Below, in pieces: positions 35,309 to 43,739 of a stretch of DNA of 64,000 nucleotides; position 1 is the stretch's first letter; each line of letters opens with the position of its first letter. The stretch covers positions 1 through 64,000 of the forward strand of contig QHYE01000013.1 in assembly GCA_003224055.1 (NCBI GenBank). Reading direction: 5' to 3'. This stretch comes from Acidobacteriota bacterium (GTDB lineage Bacteria > Acidobacteriota > Terriglobia > Acidiferrales > UBA7541). The notes beneath the pieces are model-generated. The model did not search any database. It saw only the letters and a list, made by a program, of their open reading frames with translations, and was not told where the DNA came from. The translations under genes and the position numbers were made by a program.

Positions 35309-35446
35309 GAGAAATGACGGCGACGATTCAAAGACAGAGTACAGGATTTTCCACAGCAGCGGTGCAAAAGTTTTCCCCGCGAGTCGATCGGACTATTCCG
35401 CGAGTGGCGAACTGAGAATCCCTGCCCGCGCACGTCACGGCGATTG

Positions 35447-36364
35447 TTACGGCAGTTGGTCGTGGAAGTGCAGCATCATCATGACGAAGCTCGCCAAGAC
35501 AACAACCCCCGCCAGCCAGCCAAGCGCCTGCGCCCTTTGCCTCTCGCGCGAATTCATGGGCTGGCGATCGGCGTAAATCTTGCCGAAGACAAATCCTGCG
35601 GCAAAGCCTGCGATGTGCGCGGTGTTGTCAATGCCGAAGCCGCCCCACTGCCCGATGACAAACAGGATAACCACTGAGGTGATCAACCGGGACTGCAAAT
35701 CGCGCATAAACGCGCCGCCGCGCTTCGTCGTGACAGCCAGCATCGCGCCGACCAGTCCCAAGAGCGCGCCGCTTGCACCCAGAGAAAAGTGGCCCGTGTA
35801 AGCGCTCACGAGAAATCCGAAAGCCCCTGTAACGACATACAGGAAAAAATAGCGTGCGGATCCATACAACTCCTCCAGCGCCGGACCCAACTGAAGAAGC
35901 GACATCATATTGAACCCAATGTGGATGAGTCCGCCGTGAAGAAACATTGCAGTAACCAGGCGCCACCACTGATGCTGGACAAATATGCCGTACGGATGAC
36001 TGGCTCCGAGCCGGTAGGATGCTTCCCCGCTCATGCCGAAAAGAGTATGCAGGCCGCCTGCTTCGCCTGCCTGCATGGTCAGAACCAAGCTGACGCCTAA
36101 CATCAAAATATTTGCGACCAGCAGCGCTGAAGTCACCGGCGTTTCGCTTTCGCCAAACACGCCGGATAGTTTCTTGCTCAACGCCACCAGCGAGAATCGC
36201 AAACTGGTGCCGCATTCATGGCAACGCGTTGCGCTGATTCCCACCAGCGCTCCGCAGGCGGGACAAATTTTCGGACGCGGCTGCTGTTCGCCGCCGCCGA
36301 AAAATCCGAGCATAGCGCTCTTCCATTTTTCCACGCGCATCTGCCATTGATAGGGAAGGGGCAA
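35447..36364 (-). CDS. Rhomboid intramembrane serine protease with zinc ribbon
   Basis: A 305-residue rhomboid. N-terminal zinc ribbon (CPACG and CHECG, about residues 35-52), then six or seven membrane helices with LHGGLIHIGFNM (loop 1/TM2), the nucleophile in GASGALLG, and the partner His in NTAHIAGFAAG. Rhomboids cut transmembrane helices of substrates. The start may be MPLPYQW or MRVEKW eight residues later. Substrate unknown; zinc ribbon-rhomboid fusions occur in soil bacteria. Confidence 0.92.
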   Translation of the reverse strand: MPLPYQWQMRVEKWKSAMLGFFGGGEQQPRPKICPACGALVGISATRCHECGTSLRFSLVALSKKLSGVFGESETPVTSALLVANILMLGVSLVLTMQAGEAGGLHTLFGMSGEASYRLGASHPYGIFVQHQWWRLVTAMFLHGGLIHIGFNMMSLLQLGPALEELYGSARYFFLYVVTGAFGFLVSAYTGHFSLGASGALLGLVGAMLAVTTKRGGAFMRDLQSRLITSVVILFVIGQWGGFGIDNTAHIAGFAAGFVFGKIYADRQPMNSRERQRAQALGWLAGVVVLASFVMMMLHFHDQLP

Positions 36365-36458
36365 TTCTCCTCCTTGCGACCTGCGAACGGCGTTCCTATA
36401 ATACAGAAGTCGCCGCTGTTCTTCTCAGCGCGGCGAATTTACCAAGGACACCCCACCC

Positions 36459-36749
36459 ATGGACAAATTCGAAGAGTTCGGCAAACGCATCGACGAGGAA
36501 TTCTCGCGTATAAAGAGCATCCACAACTTCGAGGATTTTGGGAAGCGCGTTGACGAAGAGCTCACGCGGGTGAAGAGCTTCGTGAAGGAAGAGGTCGCGC
36601 CAGAAACCGAGAAGCGCACGGCGAAGTTTTTGCGCGAAGTATCCGAAAAACTCACCGAGGCGGCGGCGTGGATCGAAGCGCGCAACGCCGCGCGGAACGA
36701 CCGGAATCCACCGGCCGCGCAGTCGCCGCAGAATCCGCCAACTTCATGA
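36459..36749 (+). CDS. Small helical protein with an internal duplication
   Basis: A 96-residue protein. Residues 4-20 (FEEFGKRIDEEFSRIKS) and 24-40 (FEDFGKRVDEELTRVKS) are near-identical, so it has arisen by internal duplication. The rest is a charged helix and a Pro/Asn-rich tail. AAGGA before the ATG. Likely a coiled-coil protein; no family recognised. It precedes rlpA in the same direction. Confidence 0.7.
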   Translation: MDKFEEFGKRIDEEFSRIKSIHNFEDFGKRVDEELTRVKSFVKEEVAPETEKRTAKFLREVSEKLTEAAAWIEARNAARNDRNPPAAQSPQNPPTS

Positions 36750-36849
36750 CGCGGGCCCACCCTTGAGGATTTTGACCGAACCGATACCTGCACAGTCACC
36801 TCCCGCGAACTCGGCCTTTTTTTCCGGACTTCGTGGCAGCCAGCAGCCG

Positions 36850-37656
36850 TTGCGTGCGGCTTCTTTTTTTCGCTGTGAACTCTGTGTTCTCTGTGTTCTT
36901 TGCGTTTGTTTTTCCGGGTGCGGTTCGCGCAGGCCCGTAATCAGCCGCCGCCAGCCGCCTCCGGCGCAGCCTACAGACACGCCGCCGGCAACGGAAGCGG
37001 CCGCGAAACGCTCGACCGATGTGCCGGAAACTCCGGCGACTGCCGCCGCTCGGAGACGCAACACGCCGGGGCCTGCTCCCGTCGGCTACACGGAAGAAGG
37101 AAATGCGTCCTGGTATGGAGCGCCGTTTCACGGGAGGCGCGCTTCCAACGGCGAGGTCTACAACATGTATAAACTCACGGCGGCGCATCGCACGTTGCCG
37201 TTCGAGACGATGGTGCGGGTCACCAATGTGGGCAACGGCAAATCCACCGTTGTTCGCATCACGGACCGCGGACCTTTTGTGGACAATCGCATTATCGATC
37301 TTTCTCTTGCCGCCGCCCGCGAAATAGAATCGGTTGGACCGGGCGTTGTGCCCGTCCGCGTGGAAGTGCTTTCGCCTGGAGTTGATCCCACTTCGGGATT
37401 CTTTACCGTACAGGTTGGCGCGTTCCGCGACCGCGACAACGCCGAACGGCTTCGCGAGCGGCTCAACGCATCCTATTCGCCGATTTTCATTCAGCAGTAT
37501 GATTCTCCCGACGGCATTTTCTACCGCGTGCGCGTCGGAAAGATTTCCGGCGAGGACGCCGCCCAACAATTCGGCCAACAACTCCGCGACCGCGAGGGAT
37601 TCACGCCGATGGTTCTGCGGCTGGATGAAGGCACGCCCGCAGGAGGAACCCAATGA
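36850..37656 (+). CDS. rlpA: RlpA-like septal lipoprotein (DPBB plus SPOR)
   Basis: Lytic-transglycosylase-like lipoprotein. Lipobox FSGC (Cys24 with a TTG start at 36850; a longer TTG frame begins at 36763 and the start is uncertain). A Pro/Thr-rich linker precedes the double-psi beta-barrel domain (EEGNASWYGAPFHGRRASNG... AHRTLPFETMVRVTN... DRGPFVDNRIIDLSLAAA) and a C-terminal SPOR domain (FTVQVGAFRDRDNAERLRER) that binds denuded septal glycan. The signal peptide core is encoded by a 9-bp tandem repeat. It overlaps the HIT gene by 4 bases. Confidence 0.88.
   Translation: MRAASFFRCELCVLCVLCVCFSGCGSRRPVISRRQPPPAQPTDTPPATEAAAKRSTDVPETPATAAARRRNTPGPAPVGYTEEGNASWYGAPFHGRRASNGEVYNMYKLTAAHRTLPFETMVRVTNVGNGKSTVVRITDRGPFVDNRIIDLSLAAAREIESVGPGVVPVRVEVLSPGVDPTSGFFTVQVGAFRDRDNAERLRERLNASYSPIFIQQYDSPDGIFYRVRVGKISGEDAAQQFGQQLRDREGFTPMVLRLDEGTPAGGTQ
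36871..36906 (+). repeat. In-frame 9-bp tandem repeat in the rlpA signal peptide
   Basis: Four 9-bp units: CGCTGTGAA, CTCTGTGTT, CTCTGTGTT, CTTTGCGTT. In the rlpA frame they read RCE, LCV, LCV, LCV, forming the hydrophobic core of the lipoprotein signal. Confidence 0.8.
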
Positions 37657-37997
37657 GCGCGAACTGCCTTTTCTGCAAGATCGCTGCGAAACAGATCCCA
37701 TCGAAGATTGTGTACGAAGATCCCGATCTTTTTGCCTTCGAAGACATCAACCCGCAGGCTCCCACGCACATCCTGATTTGTCCGCGCAAACATTTCAAAT
37801 CTCTGGCCCACGCCGCGCCCGAAGATCAAGCGATCCTGGGAAAACTGCAGCTTGTAGCGGCGCAACTCGCCCGCGAACGGAATCTTCTCGATGGGTACCG
37901 AACCGTTTTGAACAGCGGCGAGGGCGCCGGCCAGACCGTATTCCATTTGCACTTGCATCTGCTCGGCGGCCGCCATTTCCGCTGGCCTCCGGGTTAG
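37653..37997 (+). CDS. HIT-family nucleotide hydrolase (HINT-like)
   Basis: A 114-residue histidine-triad protein. N-terminal CLFCKIAAKQIPSKIVYEDP, and the HIT motif HLHLHLLGGR with the catalytic His. Such proteins hydrolyse AMP-linked substrates. The start overlaps the rlpA stop (ATGA), so it is translationally coupled to it, though no functional link is known. Confidence 0.94.
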   Translation: MSANCLFCKIAAKQIPSKIVYEDPDLFAFEDINPQAPTHILICPRKHFKSLAHAAPEDQAILGKLQLVAAQLARERNLLDGYRTVLNSGEGAGQTVFHLHLHLLGGRHFRWPPG

Positions 37998-38066
37998 GTT
38001 CTTCTCAAGAGTTTTGTTCTTCTCGGCGCTCCGGCTTAGACTAGCGTCCGTTCTCAGGAGGATCGC

Positions 38067-40301
38067 ATGCACCTGTGGCGCCGCATTTGTTTTTCGCCAG
38101 CATTTCTGACCGCTCTTTTTCTTTTCGGGTTCTTCGCGTCTCCTTCTGCGGCGCAACAACCGGCCACATCCGGAAAAGCTCTCACCGTAGAGCGCATCTA
38201 CTCCATGCCGAGCCTGAGTGGAAGATTGACGCGCGGGCTCACCTGGACTCCCGACGGGAAGCAGCTCAGCTACTTCGAAACGAAGGGGGCAGGGAAGGAA
38301 GCGAAAACAGAACTCTGGACCATGAATGCTGCTTCTGGAGAGCGCCGGCTTCTTGTTGCGGCGGACAAACTGGAATCGATCCTTCCTGCGGATAGTTCGA
38401 AACCCACGCAGGCGACTGGTCTCGGCCGCCGCGCTCCGGCGCAGTATCAGTGGGTGCCGGACGGAGCCGCGATCTTGTTTCAAGGTCCAACGGCGTTGGC
38501 GTGGCTGGATCTGAAATCACAAGTCGCGCGCACGCTGGTTTCGGGCAAAGCGGCACTTGCTGATCCCAAGATTTCTCCCGATGGAAAGTTTGTAAGCTTT
38601 GTACGGAACCACAATCTTTGGCTCGTGAATCTTGCTGACGGCAAAGAACGCGCGATTACGCAAGGCGGCACCGAAGAGATTCGCAAAGGCGAACTGGACT
38701 GGGTATACCCCGAAGAGCTGGAGATCAAGACCGCGTACTGGTGGTCGCCGGATTCCTCGGCGATTGCTTATCTGGAGATGGACGAGCGCAGAGTCTCGCA
38801 ATATCCGCTGGTCGATTTCTCTTCTCCCAGGGGGGAAGAGGAGCTGGAGCGCTATCCCGTGGCGGGCGGCGCGAATCCTGTTGTTCGCGTCCTCGTTGTT
38901 TTCGTGCAGGGGGGCGAGCCTCGCGCCATGGATATCGGGGCCGAGACCGATATTTACATTCCGCGCGTGAATTGGCTGAACGATTCAAAACACATCGCGA
39001 TTCAGCACCTCAATCGTGAACAAAACACACTCGATCTCTTGATTGCCGATGCCGCCACGGGCAAGACACGAACAGCGCTCAGCGAACAGGATCCCAATTG
39101 GGTCAATGTCAGCGACGATCTTTATTTCTTCAAGGACGGCAAGCGCTTCCTCTGGTCCAGCGAACGCACCGGATACCGGCACTTGTATCTCTACAATCTC
39201 GACGGCAAGTTGCTCGCGCAGCTCACCAAAGGAGAATGGGAAGTCACTTCACTCAACGCCGTAGAGGAATCGAAGGGCGTAGTGTATTTCACGGCGACGG
39301 AAAAGTCCCCGCTCGAGCGGCATCTGTATCGCGTAGGTGTCGATGGTTCTGGGTTCACACGCATCACCAAGGAAGAAGGCACGCATGACGGCGTCTTGGC
39401 GCCGAACGCGGCCACTTTCTATGACACCCACTCGAATACCGCAGCTCCACCGCGCCAGGACCTCTATCGCACGGATGGCTCACGCATTGCGGTGATCAAC
39501 GAGAACCAAGTGGCGGAGCTTGCGGACTACCATCTCTCACCGGTGGAATTTCTCACTGTCAAGTCCCGTGACGGTGTGCTGCTCAATGCCAGCATCATCA
39601 AGCCGCCGAATTTTGATGCGCAGAGAAAATATCCCGTACTTGTCAGCACGTACGGCGGCCCGCACGCGCAAGTGGTCCGCAACGCGTGGGGCGGGTCCAG
39701 CTTCCTGTGGCATGAACTCATGGCGCAGAAGGGATACATCATCTTCTTGCTGGACAATCGCGGGTCCGCGGGCCGCGGCCATGTTTTCGAAACGCCACTG
39801 CATTTGCGCCTCGGCGCGCAAGAGCTATCCGATCAGCGCGATGGCGTGCAATATCTGAAGTCGCTTCCGTATGTCGATGCGAGCCGCATCGGCATCTGGG
39901 GATGGAGCTACGGCGGCCACATGACGCTGCACGCCATGTTCGAAGCGGGTGATGATTTCAAGGCGGGCTTCGCCGGCGGCCCGGTGACCGACTGGCGCTA
40001 CTACGATTCCATTTACACCGAGCGCTACCTGGGGCTGCCTCAGAAAAACGAGAAGGGCTACCGGGATTCATCACCGGTGAAATATGCCGCGCAGCTGAAA
40101 GGTAAACTGCTCATTGCCCACGGCACCGGCGACGACAACGTGCACTTCGCGAACACGCTCACGGTCATCAACGAGCTCATCGAGGCAGGGACGTATGTTG
40201 AAGTTCTGGCCTTCCCCGGCCGCGGCCACGGGGTGAGCGACCCGCCTGCGCGCCGCGTCCTGATGCAACGGGTGACGCAATTTTTTCTTGACAACTTGTA
40301 G
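38067..40301 (+). CDS. Dipeptidyl peptidase IV-like S9 peptidase
   Basis: A 744-residue exported prolyl oligopeptidase-family enzyme. Signal peptide (about 1-29, ASPSAAQ), N-terminal eight-bladed propeller (DPPIV_N, with LTWTPDGKQLSYF and DWVYPEELEIKTAYWWSPD), then the alpha/beta hydrolase with GWSYGGHMT (Ser614), Asp689 in GTGDDNVH and His721 in RGHGV. DVYPEE-like WVYPEELEI carries the double-Glu motif that binds the substrate N-terminus in DPP-IV. It would release X-Pro dipeptides in the periplasm. Confidence 0.95.
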   Translation: MHLWRRICFSPAFLTALFLFGFFASPSAAQQPATSGKALTVERIYSMPSLSGRLTRGLTWTPDGKQLSYFETKGAGKEAKTELWTMNAASGERRLLVAADKLESILPADSSKPTQATGLGRRAPAQYQWVPDGAAILFQGPTALAWLDLKSQVARTLVSGKAALADPKISPDGKFVSFVRNHNLWLVNLADGKERAITQGGTEEIRKGELDWVYPEELEIKTAYWWSPDSSAIAYLEMDERRVSQYPLVDFSSPRGEEELERYPVAGGANPVVRVLVVFVQGGEPRAMDIGAETDIYIPRVNWLNDSKHIAIQHLNREQNTLDLLIADAATGKTRTALSEQDPNWVNVSDDLYFFKDGKRFLWSSERTGYRHLYLYNLDGKLLAQLTKGEWEVTSLNAVEESKGVVYFTATEKSPLERHLYRVGVDGSGFTRITKEEGTHDGVLAPNAATFYDTHSNTAAPPRQDLYRTDGSRIAVINENQVAELADYHLSPVEFLTVKSRDGVLLNASIIKPPNFDAQRKYPVLVSTYGGPHAQVVRNAWGGSSFLWHELMAQKGYIIFLLDNRGSAGRGHVFETPLHLRLGAQELSDQRDGVQYLKSLPYVDASRIGIWGWSYGGHMTLHAMFEAGDDFKAGFAGGPVTDWRYYDSIYTERYLGLPQKNEKGYRDSSPVKYAAQLKGKLLIAHGTGDDNVHFANTLTVINELIEAGTYVEVLAFPGRGHGVSDPPARRVLMQRVTQFFLDNL

Positions 40302-40348
40302 AATCTATTAGAGATAGCTCTGGCATCGGTAGACAACCAAAATTCATC

Positions 40349-40377
40349 TTGACGGCGACTTGGAATCAATTGTAACA
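40349..40377 (+). promoter_or_regulatory. Weak promoter candidate before the PIN module
   Basis: TTGACG (40349-40354), 17 bases, GTAACA (40372-40377). The -10 is poor. It would start transcription about 30 bases before the ATG at 40415. Confidence 0.3.
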
Positions 40378-40414
40378 CTTAGTTGTGATGTAGGAACATC
40401 GCAAATAGGAATTT

Positions 40415-40912
40415 ATGAAGAGCCAGACTCTCACCAAGTTAAAGGTCGCCGATGAAGTTTGGATTGCCACAGCCCTGCTTCATCGCGAGCACCCTGCGGC
40501 TCCCGACTTTTCCATTGATGAAATCGTTGACCGTGCTCGGCGTGAAGGCCTCCACGAGCCGCTTCGTCCTGGGGTCTACGTTCACGTCGTCTTGCATTGC
40601 GTAGCCAATCGCGCACCGAACCCGGGCCGCTACTGTATGCTTGTCGAAACCTCGGAGGGCCGCCGACGCCTCTTTCGCAGAGGAGATGCCTATCATCCGG
40701 CCCGCGCAGACTCAAAAATCAGTCCGGACCCGAGGGATATGCCCTCTGGATATGCCGATCTCCTGGATTGGTACCGCGATTGGAGCATCGCAGCGTCCCG
40801 GAAACTTATTGAAACTGATCCCTTGCTACAGGCCCGAGGATCCGGCAAACATCTTTGGGCGGATGAGCACGCGGATGAGTATGTGCGGCGACTGCGGGAA
40901 GGATGGGAATGA
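40415..40912 (+). CDS. Unrecognised partner (possible antitoxin) of a PIN toxin
   Basis: A 165-residue soluble protein. The N-terminal half (DEVWIATALLHREHPAAPDF, IVDRARREGLHEPLRPGVYV) could be a winged-helix DNA-binding domain; the C-terminal half is Trp/Tyr-rich and acidic-to-basic mixed. Its stop overlaps the start of a PIN-domain gene (ATGA), an order and coupling typical of VapBC toxin-antitoxin operons. It is far longer than normal VapB (60-90 residues) and is not a family I know. AGGA is 7 bases before the ATG. Confidence 0.6.
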   Translation: MKSQTLTKLKVADEVWIATALLHREHPAAPDFSIDEIVDRARREGLHEPLRPGVYVHVVLHCVANRAPNPGRYCMLVETSEGRRRLFRRGDAYHPARADSKISPDPRDMPSGYADLLDWYRDWSIAASRKLIETDPLLQARGSGKHLWADEHADEYVRRLREGWE

Positions 40913-41331
40913 GCCGGGTATTCTGGGACACAAATCTGTTCATCTACTTATTCGAAGACTTCGGCGGATTCACCAGCCAAGTAGCAACTCTGCGAAGCCG
41001 GATGCTCACTCGCGGGGATGAACTGTTCACGTCTGCAGTCACGCTCGGTGAAATTCTGGTCAAACCGATGCAGATGGGCGATACAAAAGCCGTGGCCTAT
41101 TATCAAAAGCTGCTAACTACGGCGGCGACGGTCCTTCCCTTTGAAGAGAAGGCGGCTGTGGTTTGCGCGCGGCTTCGAGGAGATCGCTCGTTGCGTCCGC
41201 CTGACGCAATGCAATTGGCTTGCGCGGCTTCGGCAGGCGTGGACCTGTTTATCACCAACGAAGCTCGACTGCATTCGAAGCAAATTCCCGGCATCCAATT
41301 CATTGTGCCGCTGGACCGAGTACCGATTTAG
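40909..41331 (+). CDS. PIN-domain ribonuclease toxin (VapC-like)
   Basis: A 140-residue PIN-domain protein. Acidic active-site residues: Asp7 (VFWDTNLFIY), Glu48 (LGEIL), Asp99 (PPDAMQLA) and Glu118 in ITNEARL where most VapC have Asp. Start 40909 overlaps the upstream stop and has GAAGG at good spacing. Predicted Mg2+-dependent RNase toxin, neutralised by the upstream protein (inference from coupling). Confidence 0.82.
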   Translation: MSRVFWDTNLFIYLFEDFGGFTSQVATLRSRMLTRGDELFTSAVTLGEILVKPMQMGDTKAVAYYQKLLTTAATVLPFEEKAAVVCARLRGDRSLRPPDAMQLACAASAGVDLFITNEARLHSKQIPGIQFIVPLDRVPI

Positions 41332-41356
41332 GCGGCGTTCCGCAAATTATTCCGAA

Positions 41357-41848
41357 TCATTGAACGCCGAAATATTCCACGTGCACAGTGCGCCCTAGCC
41401 GCGCGTTGAACAGCAAATACCATCCCGGGTGATGATCGTCGTCATAGACGTACACGCGATCGCGATCCCATTCCCAATCGCGGCAGCGATTCAGGTCGTA
41501 CGAAGCAACTACCCAATTGGAGTTGTCGTAGAGTATGACGCGCCGCGTCCGGTAATCGATCCGGCGTGCGACAAAGACTTCTCGCACATGCCCGTAGCGG
41601 CCGCGCGGATAGGCCCGACCGGGCTGTATGCGGTCGTGATCGTAGTCCCAGTCGCGATAATGCGGATTCTTTGGATTGTCCCATCCTTTGTGTTTCCCAT
41701 TGTCGTGGCGGTCGTCGCGGTCTTCGTGTTTGTCCTGGCCTTTGTGTTTCCCCTTATCGCCATGGTCGTCCCGGCCCTGCCCGGGTGCCGCGACCGCCAA
41801 AGACCCGGCCAACGCCATGAACAGTGTCCCAGCTATGATTTTGCGCAT
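41357..41848 (-). CDS. Secreted Asp/His/Lys-rich protein
   Basis: A 163-residue exported protein with a signal peptide (cleavage near AVAAPGQ). The mature N-terminal 50 residues are highly charged (HGDKGKHKGQDKHEDRDDRH), and the rest is a Tyr/Arg/Asp-rich beta region (REVFVARRIDYRTRRVILYD). Start 41848 has GGAGAG upstream. The repeated D/H/K composition suggests metal or polyanion binding. Similar proteins are common in acidobacteria; function unknown. Confidence 0.72.
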   Translation of the reverse strand: MRKIIAGTLFMALAGSLAVAAPGQGRDDHGDKGKHKGQDKHEDRDDRHDNGKHKGWDNPKNPHYRDWDYDHDRIQPGRAYPRGRYGHVREVFVARRIDYRTRRVILYDNSNWVVASYDLNRCRDWEWDRDRVYVYDDDHHPGWYLLFNARLGRTVHVEYFGVQ

Positions 41849-42084
41849 AAGTATTCTCTCCAAAGATTGCGTTGCCGACCGACCTTTTCACACTGCGTTA
41901 TCCCATCATCACCGGTGCGGCTTACCGCAGGGTATGCGGGCGTCTTTTTCTATTGTCGTGCTTACAAGCTCGTTCAAGCCAGGATTGAGAGGTCTGTGTT
42001 CCAAACTAGGTACGGCTGTCCGGCGGAACAGGAGACGCTACAAGTTTCTTGCAGTTGAAATGCGTTCTTGCCGCTCTTACGCCT

Positions 42085-42090
42085 TATAAT
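42085..42090 (+). promoter_or_regulatory. Consensus -10 (TATAAT) before the beta-lactamase-like gene
   Basis: TATAAT stands 22 bases before the GTG start at 42112. No good -35 was found at normal spacing. A GGAGG ribosome site lies between it and the start. Confidence 0.4.
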
Positions 42091-42111
42091 CGCGCCGACC
42101 CGGAGGTCAAC

Positions 42112-43068
42112 GTGATCAAACGAATGTTTTATTTCGCCCTGCTTGCCGCTATATGCGCTTTCTTGCCGAGGGCGTCCCAGGCGCAACAGGTTTCGCAAGA
42201 CAGGGCTCCTCGAGAAAAAGAGCAGATTTTGTGGCAAAAGCTGGAAGCGACTATCAATGATGTGGACCACAATCTTGACGGCGTGCTTGCGGCGGCCATC
42301 ATGGACCTTTCCACCGGGCAAAAATATTTGTTTCACGCGGATGAAGTGCTTCCCACGGCCAGTTCGATCAAGATTGCGATCCTGGCCGAGCTGTACCGAC
42401 AGGCACAGCAAGGCAAAGTAAAACTCACGGATCTCTACATTTTGCAACAGAGCGACCTCGTCGGTGGCAGCGGTATTGCCGAAGCGCTGACTCCCGGCAC
42501 TACGCGCCTCACAATTCGCGACGTCGCGGCACTAATGATCTCCGTGAGCGACAATTCCGCCACCAACATCATTATTGACCGCGTTGGGATGGAAAACGTG
42601 AACGCGCTGCTAGATTCTCTCGGGCTCACGCACATGCGATTGCGGCGGAAGATGATGGATTTGAAAGCGGCCGGAGAAGGGCGCGAAAATGTCGCCTCGC
42701 CTCGCGAGTTCATGCTGCTGCTGGAAGCTCTCTATCGCGGCAGAGTGTTGAACAAACAATTTACCGAGGACTTTTTCAAATTACTCAGCGTTCATAAGGA
42801 AAGCTATATCCCGCGGGAATTGCCCGAGGATCTTCGTGTTGCGAACAAACCCGGCGAACTGGAAGGCGTTCGCAATGATTCGGGGATCGTGTTTACTGGT
42901 AGCCGGCCGTTTGTCATCAGCGTGATGACGACTTATCTTCGCCGCGAACGGGATGGCGGGGATGCCATCGTTCGAATCTCGACCGCAGCCTACCGCATGT
43001 TTGACCGCTTGAGCCGCGCTTCTGAATACGGGCGGGTGATCTCACCGCATGACACGGGGAATCCCTGA
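42112..43068 (+). CDS. Class A beta-lactamase-fold serine hydrolase
   Basis: A 318-residue exported protein of the class A beta-lactamase superfamily. GTG start chosen for GGAGG 6 bases upstream; signal peptide ends near SQAQQ. Motif 1 is TASSIKIAIL (Ser84, Lys87), motif 2 SDN (146-148), and motif 3 is NKPGE (246-248) in place of the usual KTG/KSG. The altered third motif, and lack of an obvious omega-loop ExxLN, make a penicillin-interacting or non-beta-lactam hydrolase role as likely as a true beta-lactamase. Not evidence of drug resistance by itself. Confidence 0.85.
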   Translation: MIKRMFYFALLAAICAFLPRASQAQQVSQDRAPREKEQILWQKLEATINDVDHNLDGVLAAAIMDLSTGQKYLFHADEVLPTASSIKIAILAELYRQAQQGKVKLTDLYILQQSDLVGGSGIAEALTPGTTRLTIRDVAALMISVSDNSATNIIIDRVGMENVNALLDSLGLTHMRLRRKMMDLKAAGEGRENVASPREFMLLLEALYRGRVLNKQFTEDFFKLLSVHKESYIPRELPEDLRVANKPGELEGVRNDSGIVFTGSRPFVISVMTTYLRRERDGGDAIVRISTAAYRMFDRLSRASEYGRVISPHDTGNP

Positions 43069-43162
43069 GTCTCTTTTTTGTTCCCGGATCGGCACATGAC
43101 ACCAGTCGCGCCACGTTCCAGAAAGAGGCGTCAGCCAGCCAATCTAAATTGTGAGAGACGTT

Positions 43163-43519
43163 CTAGGCGGTAGCCGCTCGAGCCGCGGGACGCACCCGTT
43201 TGGTTTCCCATGCGTGGCGCATTTCCTCGCGCTGAGCGAGGACATATTTTCTTGCCTCGTCGAAATTCGCGTACACGCGGGTGCGCTTGATCATGTTGCA
43301 GGGGCGGCAGCATGCCACCAGGTTGCCCGGATCCTTTTTGCCCTTGCGCGCTCGCGGCACCACGAAATCAACGGACATGACCAGCGCGTTTTCGAAGCTG
43401 GCCTTTCCGTCCAATCCGCAGTACTGGCAGCAGAATTGATCGCGTTCCAGGATCTTCAGGCCTTCTGCTCGACTTATCGGCCGGTCCACCAACGACAGGG
43501 TCATGATGTTGAATGGCAT
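43163..43519 (-). CDS. Small HNH-like protein with an altered first His
   Basis: A 118-residue HNH-type protein. Zinc cysteines CCQYCG (C31, C34) and CCRPCN (C71, C74) frame the fold, but the normal DH pair of the active site is Asp51-Phe52 (SVDFVVPRARKG), so the general base His is missing. Start 43519 has GGAGG 7 bases upstream. It may be an inactive nuclease-fold DNA-binding protein. The long frame upstream to 43708 is not part of the gene. Confidence 0.8.
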   Translation of the reverse strand: MPFNIMTLSLVDRPISRAEGLKILERDQFCCQYCGLDGKASFENALVMSVDFVVPRARKGKKDPGNLVACCRPCNMIKRTRVYANFDEARKYVLAQREEMRHAWETKRVRPAARAATA

Positions 43520-43739
43520 CGAACACCTCCGAATCGGAAATCCTCTTTCATGGAGGGGATTTGCAACTATCTGAGCGCAGACCATACGGCAGCGTTTGGG
43601 GCAAGTCAAGACCGCGGTGCGGATCGGCGGACCGCCTCGCACGAAGGCACCGCGGATCATCCGGCGCTGGAGGTCGTGCTTGAAGAAAAGTGAGCGGGTC
43701 TTGAACAAAAAGATACCAGATGTTGGTTGCGCCTTGCCT

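Noticed and set aside
42112-43068. Calling an antibiotic-resistance gene
   Set aside because: The third active-site motif is altered and no omega-loop Glu signature was found; the fold alone does not show resistance.
43520-43708. 63-residue N-terminal extension of the HNH gene
   Set aside because: The GGAGG site directly before 43519 and lack of family match upstream favour the short form.
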